NCBI GenBank assembly: GCA_022711595.1
Contig: JAKLET010000032.1
Coordinates: 1 to 37,827 of the forward strand
DNA: 37,827 nt
From: Deltaproteobacteria bacterium
GTDB lineage: Bacteria > Desulfobacterota > Syntrophorhabdia > Syntrophorhabdales > Syntrophorhabdaceae
Reading direction: 5' to 3'
Positions 31,476 to 37,827 of the stretch are shown in pieces (the first letter of the stretch is position 1; each line of letters starts with the position of its first letter). A model generated the notes under the pieces. It was not told where the DNA came from and made no database searches. It saw nothing but the letters and a program-made list of their open reading frames with translations. The position numbers and the translations under genes were made by a program.

Positions 31476-32717
31476 ATGAAAATCATATACTCCCTGGCGG
31501 TCATCGCTTTTTTGACTGTATGGCCCATCGCGGGCGGCGGCGAAAGCTGTGTTGAGTGCCATACCGACGGATCGATCATGAGCTCGCTTGTTGAAATGCC
31601 CGCCAAAAGAACAAACGGCTCCCCTGGTGCCATAGGGCCCGCCGGCATTCCCGCCTTGATAAAGCCTGACGTGTATTACATGAGATATTACGTCGACAAG
31701 TCCCTGACCGACAAGGACCCTCATTTTGGCAGGGGCTGCGTTTCGTGCCATAAGGGTGACGGCAAGGAGGCTGACAAGGACAAGGCACACAAGGGTTTCG
31801 TGAAAAGGCCCTCCGCCGACCTGAAAACATGCGGCGGCTGTCATGAAGACATTACCGGGAACTATCAGAACTCGCTGCATTATACAGTTTCAGGTTTCAC
31901 AACAAAAGTCTCCATGAGGTTCTCGGCAAAAGAGGAGGCCGTTTTCAAAATGGAGATCTTCGGCAAGTCCTGCAGGAGCTGCCACGCAGCTTGCGGTGAC
32001 TGCCATGTGAGCTCTCCGTCCATCGACGGGATCCGCAGCGGTTTTTTGAAGGGCCATGCCTTTGTGAAAAGGGATGAGGGGAAAACATGCGGCATCTGCC
32101 ATGGCGGCAGGGTTTACGCGGAGTATACGGGCAGGTACGGAGCCGGGGCGGACGTCCATTATCAAAAGGGGATGATGTGCACAAACTGCCATAAAAAAGG
32201 TCGTCTCCATGGTGAAGGAGGTATGTACGCGGGTAAGGACTCCCCGAGGGGCAGCCCGAAATGCAAGGACTGCCATAAGGCCGGGTCCGAGAAAAGACCA
32301 GTAGCTAAACTGGCCCATTCAAAGCATGAAGGAAGAGTGAGCTGTTATGGCTGTCACGTCCGGGGTGAATACCGCAACTGCTCCGGGTGTCATGAAGGGA
32401 AGGCCTCTTCTTCCAGGGCCGGATTGATCCTCGGCGCCGACCCTGAGAATAAAAGGCTCCTCACCACCTTGCGGCAGATACCCGTCTCCCGGGACACCTT
32501 TTCAAAGGCGGGCATAAAGATGGAACGGTTCGATGATGTCACGGATTACAGGGCGGCCCCCGTTCACAACATCCAGAGAGTGACAGCGAGGACCCGTTCA
32601 TGTGACATCTGCCATGTAAACAAAAAAGATCTTCTCACGAAGGGATCGCTTATAAAGAACGGCTCGAAGGCCAACGAGGGCCTGATCTTCAGGATGCCTC
32701 CTCTGGAAATCAACTGA
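31476..32717 (+). CDS. Exported multiheme cytochrome c, 11 CxxCH motifs
   Basis: A 413-residue protein with a signal peptide at about 1-21 and no other membrane segment. I count eleven CxxCH haem c sites: CVECH, CVSCH, CGGCH, CRSCH and CGDCH almost touching, CGICH, CTNCH, CKDCH, CYGCH, CSGCH and CDICH. It is thus a periplasmic electron carrier or terminal reductase module. The last haem lies 30 residues before the C-terminus. It does not match known nitrite, hydroxylamine or tetrathionate reductases by eye. It starts an operon with a rhodanese lipoprotein and a membrane cytochrome b/c protein, the natural electron donor. AAGAAGG lies three bases before the ATG. Confidence 0.88.
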   Translation: MKIIYSLAVIAFLTVWPIAGGGESCVECHTDGSIMSSLVEMPAKRTNGSPGAIGPAGIPALIKPDVYYMRYYVDKSLTDKDPHFGRGCVSCHKGDGKEADKDKAHKGFVKRPSADLKTCGGCHEDITGNYQNSLHYTVSGFTTKVSMRFSAKEEAVFKMEIFGKSCRSCHAACGDCHVSSPSIDGIRSGFLKGHAFVKRDEGKTCGICHGGRVYAEYTGRYGAGADVHYQKGMMCTNCHKKGRLHGEGGMYAGKDSPRGSPKCKDCHKAGSEKRPVAKLAHSKHEGRVSCYGCHVRGEYRNCSGCHEGKASSSRAGLILGADPENKRLLTTLRQIPVSRDTFSKAGIKMERFDDVTDYRAAPVHNIQRVTARTRSCDICHVNKKDLLTKGSLIKNGSKANEGLIFRMPPLEIN

Positions 32718-32730
32718 GAAGGGGAGAACA

Positions 32731-33486
32731 ATGACAGTCGCGCAGCGCAACCGGGGAATAACAGCATGTATTCTTGTTTTTCTCGCTCTTTTTTCCTGTT
32801 CGGCAGACACTCCTTCAAAGGAGAGGGGGCGTCGATATGTGGACCCGGAGGGGACCCTCTCTTTAATAAGGGACAAGAAAGCGGTGATCGTTGATACGAT
32901 GAGCGATCTCGAATGCATGGACCACAGGATACCCGGGTCCCTCTGTTTACCCCTTGAAGAATTTGAGAACATGGCGCGGGAATTGCTGAAAGACAAAAAG
33001 CGGCCCGTGATCTTTTACTGCGAATCTGATGAATGCCTCAGGGCGGGCGTGTCATACGATAAGGCCAAAGCCGCCGGTTATGGAGAGATATATATTCTGA
33101 GAGGGGGCCTTCCCGCATGGAAGAGGGCGGGATATGACGTGGAATCAGTTGAGCGGGTAAAAAGAGAGCCTGTCGTGTCCGTTAAGCGCGGTGCCCTGGA
33201 GAAAATGGCAAAGAAAAAACAGGGCATTTTCATTCTCGACATCAGGTCTGAAGATGATTACTCGAAAGGCCACCTTGCCGGCGCGGTCAACATCCCCCTT
33301 TACAAGCTCCGGAAAAGGCTCAAAGAGATACCGGGGAACCGTACGGTCCTTGTCGTTGATGAGAACGGGAAAAGGTCATTTCTCGCAAGCTGCTATCTCA
33401 TCAATCACGGTTTTAGCGACGTGGTAAGGCTCTATGGCGGGATGGAATACGAAGAGCCTCAAAAGTGGAAGGGGGGAAAAGGGTAG
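32731..33486 (+). CDS. Lipoprotein with two rhodanese-like domains
   Basis: A 251-residue exported protein. LFLALFSC-type residues near 17-23 (ALFSC) form a lipobox, so Cys23 is probably lipidated. Residues 35-140 are a first rhodanese domain, with FYCESDECLRAG giving a cysteine in the active-loop position and LRGGLPAWKRAGY its usual end. Residues 150-240 are a second rhodanese domain (LDIRSEDDYSKGHLAGAVNIP) whose loop (VVDENGKRSF) lacks cysteine and should be inactive. Rhodaneses carry sulfane sulfur. Lying between two cytochrome genes (13 and 3 bp gaps), it may handle sulfur or help redox-protein assembly. Confidence 0.85.
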   Translation: MTVAQRNRGITACILVFLALFSCSADTPSKERGRRYVDPEGTLSLIRDKKAVIVDTMSDLECMDHRIPGSLCLPLEEFENMARELLKDKKRPVIFYCESDECLRAGVSYDKAKAAGYGEIYILRGGLPAWKRAGYDVESVERVKREPVVSVKRGALEKMAKKKQGIFILDIRSEDDYSKGHLAGAVNIPLYKLRKRLKEIPGNRTVLVVDENGKRSFLASCYLINHGFSDVVRLYGGMEYEEPQKWKGGKG

Positions 33487-33489
33487 CAT

Positions 33490-35346
33490 ATGGTACACAC
33501 GGGCCGGACAAAAACTCTTTTGTTCTGCGTTCTTTTCCTGGTGTGCTCCGGCCACGTTTTTGCCTCGAACACAAGGATAAACTGCGTCGACTGCCACGAC
33601 AGCCCCAGGTTCAAAACCGCCTACAAAGGATCGGTGCATGGGAACATCGGGTGCACGGGCTGCCACAAGAGCTTTGAGAGCCTGGACAGGCATGTCATGT
33701 TGAAAGAAAGACCGGCGCTTCTCTCGTGTGGAACATGTCACAGCGAGATCGAAAAGGTCTACAGGAACAGCTTTCATTACCTCTATGAGGATTTCCGCTG
33801 TTATGACTGCCACTACGAGATCCATTCACTGAAAAAAGAGAGGGGCAACTTTAAGATCGCCGTGACGAACAACTGTACGAGGTGCCACGCGAACGATGAA
33901 TATGTCCTCTCAGGCCACGGGGCCGCGGTCATGAAGGGCAACAAGGATTCTGCGACGTGCAGCGACTGTCACGGCCTGCACGATACCAGGGCCTATCACA
34001 CCTCCGGAGAGAAATACATCCTTGAGGCACGCGAGTTCTACAACAAAACATGCAAATCCTGTCACTCCAACAGGGAAATGATGGTCCGCAACAACATCTC
34101 CCCCGACAACGTCAGGTATTACGAGGAGACCTACCACGGCAAGGTCCAAGACCTGGGATACTCAACGAGCGTGGCGGGATGCGCGGACTGCCACACCGCC
34201 CACAATATCCTTCCCCAGTCCGATCCGGGATCGACCATCAACCCGAAGAACCTCGTGAGGAATTGCGGCAAGTGCCACCCCGGTATCCATCCGCGTTTCG
34301 CGCAGTACAAGGCGCACCCCGATTACAGGGACATAAGAAGGTACCCCCTGCTTTATATAAGTTTTATCAGCATGGTGGCGCTCCTGCTTGTGACGTTCAC
34401 CTTCTACTGGACCCACACCGTCCTCTGGTGGAGAAAGGTCTACTGGGAAAAACACAGGCTGGAAGAGCTCGGCATAAAACTCGAAAGCCCCCTTACCCAC
34501 GAAGAAGGGATCCAGGAGGTCAGGCGGTTCGCTGTGAAGGACCGCGTTATGCACCTCTTTCTCGTTCTCTCGTTCTTTGGTCTTGTCATCACCGGTTTCC
34601 CGATAAAATACCATGATACGCTCTGGGCGAAGGTTCTCATTCAGGTGATGGGCGGCGCCCATAACGCGGGCCTGTACCACAGGGCCGCGGCGGTTGTCCT
34701 TATCGTGCTGTTCTTTATCGCCCTGTGGAGATGCTTCCGTTTCATCTTTCCAAAAGGCCTTGGCTCGAAAGGCAGGAGCGGCTGGAAGGAGAGACTTTTC
34801 GGGCCTGATTCTCTTGCGCCCAACATGAATGACTGGCGGCAATTCAAGGGAATGGTCAAATGGTTCTTCAATAAGGGTGAATACCCGAAGTTCGACAGGT
34901 GGACCTACTGGGAAAAATTCGACTTCCTTGCCGTCTTCTGGGGCATGGTCGTCATCGGCGGCTCGGGTGTCACTCTGTGGGCCCCGGAGAAGGCATCTTA
35001 TATATATCCGGGATGGGTTTTCAATATCGCGAGCATCCTTCATTCCGAAGAGGCCCTGCTGGCGGCACTTTTCATATTCACGGTCCATTTTTTCAATACG
35101 CACCTCATTCCCACGAAATTCCCCATGGACCCGATCATCTTTACGGGCAGCTATCAGCTTGAGGAACTCAGGAGGCTGCGGGCCCTCGAATATGAGAGGC
35201 TGGTAAGGGAAGGCAGGCTGGATGAACTGAAGATCAAACACCCGGGCATATCGCTAAAGCTTGTTTCCGCCTTTTTCGGTCATGCCAGTTTATGGATCGG
35301 CCTTCTCTTCACCCTCATTCTCCTGTGGACCTTCTTTTTCGGATAG
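33490..35346 (+). CDS. CbcL-like inner-membrane cytochrome: nine c-haem motifs fused to cytochrome b
   Basis: A 618-residue protein. A signal peptide (about 1-25) leads to a periplasmic domain with nine CxxCH motifs (CVDCH, CTGCH, CGTCH, CYDCH, CTRCH, CSDCH, CKSCH, CADCH, CGKCH; about residues 32-265). Then come six membrane helices of the HydC/FdnI cytochrome b type (about 285-612), with histidines placed to hold b haems (RVMHLFLVLS, GLYHRAAAV, FTVHFFNTH). Nine c haems plus an FdnI-type b domain is the layout described for Geobacter CbcL, an inner-membrane quinol oxidase used for low-potential extracellular electron acceptors. It should pass electrons between menaquinone and the 11-haem cytochrome encoded upstream. 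Start: GGGAAAAGGG upstream. No outer-membrane porin is encoded here. Confidence 0.85.
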   Translation: MVHTGRTKTLLFCVLFLVCSGHVFASNTRINCVDCHDSPRFKTAYKGSVHGNIGCTGCHKSFESLDRHVMLKERPALLSCGTCHSEIEKVYRNSFHYLYEDFRCYDCHYEIHSLKKERGNFKIAVTNNCTRCHANDEYVLSGHGAAVMKGNKDSATCSDCHGLHDTRAYHTSGEKYILEAREFYNKTCKSCHSNREMMVRNNISPDNVRYYEETYHGKVQDLGYSTSVAGCADCHTAHNILPQSDPGSTINPKNLVRNCGKCHPGIHPRFAQYKAHPDYRDIRRYPLLYISFISMVALLLVTFTFYWTHTVLWWRKVYWEKHRLEELGIKLESPLTHEEGIQEVRRFAVKDRVMHLFLVLSFFGLVITGFPIKYHDTLWAKVLIQVMGGAHNAGLYHRAAAVVLIVLFFIALWRCFRFIFPKGLGSKGRSGWKERLFGPDSLAPNMNDWRQFKGMVKWFFNKGEYPKFDRWTYWEKFDFLAVFWGMVVIGGSGVTLWAPEKASYIYPGWVFNIASILHSEEALLAALFIFTVHFFNTHLIPTKFPMDPIIFTGSYQLEELRRLRALEYERLVREGRLDELKIKHPGISLKLVSAFFGHASLWIGLLFTLILLWTFFFG

Positions 35347-35363
35347 GGATAGCATCGATAAAT

Positions 35364-35422
35364 AAGATCATTGCCGGCGCAGCACGCTATTTATGAGGCC
35401 CGGCCTCGCGGGCGGTGATCTT
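35364..35422. terminator. Bidirectional terminator between convergent genes
   Basis: AAGATCATTGCC (35364-35375) pairs with GGCGGTGATCTT (35411-35422) with two weak pairs, and a GCCCG/CGGGC hairpin is nested inside (35398-35413). It lies between the cytochrome operon and the membrane-protein gene on the other strand. Confidence 0.6.
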
Positions 35423-35813
35423 ATGTATCTTCTTTCTGACCCGGGTCGCCATCTGCCCATTTTCTCTTTCCTGCAGTTGCAAAGGGGATGAAAATGGGCG
35501 CTATCAGAAACACGTTCCACCAGTTGAGATCCATATTTTCTATAGTGGCGCCATATGACCATATCGCCCACGCGGCCGAGACGAGGAATATCACGTAGGG
35601 TGCCGTCATGAGCTTCCAGAAAGGTGTTAAAGGATGGCGCCATGGTGCGAGGAGGATAATGACTGCAAAGGCAATGCAGACAATGATGATGCCCATGAAA
35701 CCCTGGAGCGTTTTGTTCTGGATGATAAAAATAATGGAAAGGATGACCACCCAGATGAAACCGCCCATCCAACCGGCAGTCCAGCCGATCTTTTCACCTG
35801 TTCTGTCTGGCAT
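35421..35813 (-). CDS. Small membrane protein, four predicted helices
   Basis: A 130-residue protein. The ATG at 35813 has AAAGGAG six bases upstream; the ATG at 35819 would leave no spacing. Hydrophobic segments lie near 14-31 (GGFIWVVILSIIFII), 38-56 (FMGIIIVCIAFAVIILLAP), 68-86 (LMTAPYVIFLVSAAWAIW) and 96-112 (NVFLIAPIFIPFA). The polar N- and C-termini suggest both are cytoplasmic. No family recognised. It is second in a minus-strand pair after another membrane protein, 41 bp away. Confidence 0.7.
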   Translation of the reverse strand: MPDRTGEKIGWTAGWMGGFIWVVILSIIFIIQNKTLQGFMGIIIVCIAFAVIILLAPWRHPLTPFWKLMTAPYVIFLVSAAWAIWSYGATIENMDLNWWNVFLIAPIFIPFATAGKRKWADGDPGQKEDT

Positions 35814-35854
35814 ATTCATCTCCTTTCGACTGCGGCATTGGTTTTTTGTTCATT

Positions 35855-36307
35855 TCAGACGAAGATGTCCTGGCCGTGATGTTTCCCCGAACGTTTGATC
35901 AATTCCGTGATGCCTCCGGCAACAGCCCCGATCAGGAGGTAGATGACCACGGACGGGATGAGGAGCATCCCAATGCTTCCTCCCGCGTCACCCCCGAAGT
36001 ACCCGAGAAGGCCCCGTGAGTCGAGCGTCAAAAGGACGGCAAGGACGACGGCCGTCTGCAGGAGGTAGGTGCCGCATAGCAGCAGGTATCTCCGCCAGTA
36101 CCCGTACCTTTCCCAAAGCCCCCGTTTCCTGTCGGCAAAGCCAAGGGTGACAGCAAAGAGAAGAGAAAAAAAGATGATCACCACATAAAGCAGATGGGAA
36201 CGGAAATGAGCGAGAAGCGGATAGACAACGAGATGCACGACAAAGAAGGGAATGACCCACCAGAGTGACATGCAGAGAAGCACTATGCCTGCTTTTACCC
36301 GCCTCAT
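35855..36307 (-). CDS. Small membrane protein, four predicted helices
   Basis: A 150-residue protein from the ATG at 36307, though no ribosome-binding site is seen and the open frame continues far upstream against the next gene. Four hydrophobic segments are visible (VKAGIVLLCMSLWWVIPFF; LLYVVIIFFSLLFAVTLGF; YLLLCGTYLLQTAVVLAVLL; MLLIPSVVIYLLIGAVAGG). The arginine-rich loop RKRGLWERYGYWRR should be cytoplasmic. Not recognised. It pairs with the gene at 35421-35813 and is divergent from the acetolactate decarboxylase. Confidence 0.6.
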   Translation of the reverse strand: MRRVKAGIVLLCMSLWWVIPFFVVHLVVYPLLAHFRSHLLYVVIIFFSLLFAVTLGFADRKRGLWERYGYWRRYLLLCGTYLLQTAVVLAVLLTLDSRGLLGYFGGDAGGSIGMLLIPSVVIYLLIGAVAGGITELIKRSGKHHGQDIFV

Positions 36308-36493
36308 GATAATGATTATAGGCGCAGGAAGCAAAGCGGTCAAGTGCGCAAGACGGTCTTTCCTGGCAGGCCGCGGGGCCGGCAGGTTTTTTATTGCATA
36401 ATGGCAGGAATTCAGGGATGATAAAAAAGGTGGCACAAGGTGCTTGAATGAGAACGGCCTTAAAGCTGACCCGGCGGATACCTGGAGCAGAAC

Positions 36494-37342
36494 GTGGCAG
36501 ATGATGAGAATGTAACACATCTTGAAATATTGTTGTCGTACGATATCCTGAAACAGCTTACCGGCGCGATGGAGCGCACGGGATGTTCGGCGGCGGACCT
36601 TGTCGAACAGGCGCTGAGACAGCTGCTTTCGGAAAAAGAGAAAGCTAACGCCGTCTATCTCTCGGCGCCAATCAACGCGCTCGTGGAAGGACTTTACGTG
36701 GAGAACACCACCATTGCCCAGGTAAGGAGCCGCGGCGATTTCGGTCTTGGTACGTTCAACTACCTCGATGGAGAGATGGTCCTGCTCGACGGAAAAGTTT
36801 ACCAGATAAGGTCCGACGGGAATGTGTACGACGTCGGTGACGATGAGAAGTCGCCTTTTGCCTGCGTCACGTTTTTCAGCCCCGACACCTATGACGATAT
36901 CGAAGGAGACCTGGCTTCGAAGGACCTCGTCAGCCTCCTCGACGGTCTCATACCTTCGCAGAACATGCTTTATGCGATCCGCATCGACGGCACATTCAGC
37001 CATGTGAGAACAAGGGCCGTCCCGAGATCAGAAAATTACAGGCCCCTCGTGGACGCCACAAAGGACCAGCCTGTTTTTGATTTCCACGATGTTGCGGGAT
37101 CACTCGCAGGGTTTTACACCCCCTCTTTCATGGAGTCCCTGAACGCGCCGGGCTATCACCTGCATTTCCTCACTGAAGACCGTAGGCGCGGAGGTCATCT
37201 CATTGGATGCACACTGAAAAAAGCGCGTATAGGCATCCAGCATGTACCGCAGCTGGAAGTGGGTCTGCCCGTTACGTTCGACTACCTTACCACCGACCTT
37301 ACGAGGGACATAGGCAAGGACCTGGACAAGGCCGAGAAATAA
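36494..37342 (+). CDS. Acetolactate decarboxylase with N-terminal ribbon-helix-helix-like segment
   Basis: A 282-residue protein. Residues about 55-275 are alpha-acetolactate decarboxylase (BudA/AlsD), which converts 2-acetolactate to acetoin: TIAQVRSRGDFGLGTFNYLDGEM near the start and the zinc site HLHFLTEDRRRGGHL near residues 223-237, with three histidines. Residues 8-46 (EILLSYDILKQLTGAMERTG, CSAADLVEQALRQLLSE) look like a ribbon-helix-helix DNA-binding fold of the CopG/Arc type, not the signal peptide seen in some family members. This fusion is unusual. Start is GTG at 36494 with GGAG six bases upstream. No acetolactate synthase is nearby; the keto acid decarboxylase at 16497 is 18 kb away. 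Confidence 0.8.
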   Translation: MADDENVTHLEILLSYDILKQLTGAMERTGCSAADLVEQALRQLLSEKEKANAVYLSAPINALVEGLYVENTTIAQVRSRGDFGLGTFNYLDGEMVLLDGKVYQIRSDGNVYDVGDDEKSPFACVTFFSPDTYDDIEGDLASKDLVSLLDGLIPSQNMLYAIRIDGTFSHVRTRAVPRSENYRPLVDATKDQPVFDFHDVAGSLAGFYTPSFMESLNAPGYHLHFLTEDRRRGGHLIGCTLKKARIGIQHVPQLEVGLPVTFDYLTTDLTRDIGKDLDKAEK

Positions 37343-37372
37343 TCACAGGTGCAGCAATCCGCCAAGAGGCTT

Positions 37373-37827
37373 ATGTTCCGAACGACATTCAGCATATCAA
37401 AGATGGATTGTCCTTCCGAAGAGCAGTTGATACGGTCAAAACTGGAGGGAGCGGCAGATATTCAAAGGCTGGAGTTCGATATACCCGGACGCCGGTTGCA
37501 CGTATACCACATGGGTGGTTACGATGGTCTCCTGGCAGCGCTTGAAAGCCTTCGGCTTGATACAAAGTTCGTTTCATCGGAAGCGATAGGGCAGATCGAT
37601 ATGGGCGAAGACCGGCAGCTGCAAAGCAGGGTTTTATGGCAGGTCCTCGCCATCAACTTCTTCTTTTTTGCCTTCGAGATCATCTCGGGCCTGATGGCGG
37701 GTTCGATGGGACTTGTGGCTGACAGCATTGATATGCTGGCTGACAGCATCGTCTACGGCCTTTCATTGCTTGCGGTGGGAGGGACCGCCGCGCGTAAGAA
37801 GAAGATCGCGGGTGCGGCTGGTTATTA
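37373..37827 (+). CDS. CDF-family cation transporter with HMA-like N-terminus (cut by window edge)
   Basis: The first 151 residues of a cation diffusion facilitator. Residues 1-70 look like a heavy-metal-associated ferredoxin-like fold (FSISKMDCPSEEQLIRSKL) with a single cysteine in the usual CxxC site. After about residue 90 come the first membrane helices (VLAINFFFFAFEIISGLMAG) and the metal site GLVADSIDMLADS, with aspartates at the HxxxD/DxxxD position of this family. CDF proteins export zinc, cobalt, cadmium, iron or manganese by proton exchange. The start has AAGAGG three bases upstream and follows the acetolactate decarboxylase by 30 bp. Confidence 0.8.
   Translation, partial: MFRTTFSISKMDCPSEEQLIRSKLEGAADIQRLEFDIPGRRLHVYHMGGYDGLLAALESLRLDTKFVSSEAIGQIDMGEDRQLQSRVLWQVLAINFFFFAFEIISGLMAGSMGLVADSIDMLADSIVYGLSLLAVGGTAARKKKIAGAAGY

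Noticed and set aside
30521-31648. A 375-residue version of the solute-binding protein
   Set aside because: The first 107 residues have no protein-like pattern and overlap the divergent cytochrome gene. A clear signal peptide and ribosome-binding site mark 31327.
35855-37003. A 382-residue version of the small membrane protein
   Set aside because: The first part is antisense to the acetolactate decarboxylase. Only the last 150 residues show membrane helices.

Overview
The window reads as a piece of a free-living anaerobic bacterial chromosome, most likely a deltaproteobacterial (Desulfobacterota) lineage. That is inferred from gene content: an inner-membrane multiheme cytochrome of the CbcL type next to an 11-heme cytochrome, DUF1847 and DUF3795 cysteine-rich proteins, an AtuA/DUF4387 protein, a B12-type radical SAM enzyme, and an HD-GYP and PAS signalling complement. 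No rRNA, tRNA or ribosomal protein gene is present to fix the taxonomy. Gene density is moderate, and the intergenic spaces are unusually rich in short repeats.

Region 1 (1-14 kb) is accessory in character. It opens with the right end of an IS3-type element lying against an AT-rich orphan gene. Then come a Vat/CatB-type acetyltransferase with a coupled but frameshifted SEC-C peptide, an aldo/keto reductase with a DUF3795 protein, an exported metallophosphoesterase, a secreted 8-cysteine-repeat protein, an exported protein of unknown function, a coupled TetR/B12-radical SAM pair, a methylmalonyl-CoA-epimerase-like protein, a cysteine-free ThiF-like protein, a small membrane protein and an ankyrin protein. 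Five genes or operons here are preceded by copies of one repeat whose conserved core is a sigma70-like promoter (TTGACA, 17-18 bp, TACCAT) pointing into the gene. A sixth copy points at no visible gene.

Region 2 (14-24 kb) holds DUF1847, a small zinc-ribbon protein, a thiamine-diphosphate 2-keto acid decarboxylase followed by an AtuA-DUF4387 fusion, an amidohydrolase, a methyltransferase, an HD-GYP protein and a YkgJ-type protein. Region 3 (24-31 kb) has a J-domain protein, a PAS-only protein, a large unknown protein, a TraX-family membrane protein bracketed by 125-bp direct repeats, an omptin-like outer-membrane protease and a solute-binding protein.

Region 4 (31-37.8 kb) is the clearest functional unit: a three-gene operon for an 11-heme exported cytochrome, a double-rhodanese lipoprotein, and a nine-heme cytochrome fused to a six-helix cytochrome b. 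It probably moves electrons between the quinone pool and the periplasm. Two small membrane proteins converge on it, and an acetolactate decarboxylase with an N-terminal ribbon-helix-helix-like segment and a truncated CDF metal transporter close the window.

The intergenic DNA carries three recurrent elements: the promoter cassette with its GGGGACGTTCC-ended tail, an AGTTTGA-rich hairpin element that often sits between convergent genes, and tracts of a 9-bp unit, AAACCRNAN. No CRISPR array, prophage or complete mobile element was seen.
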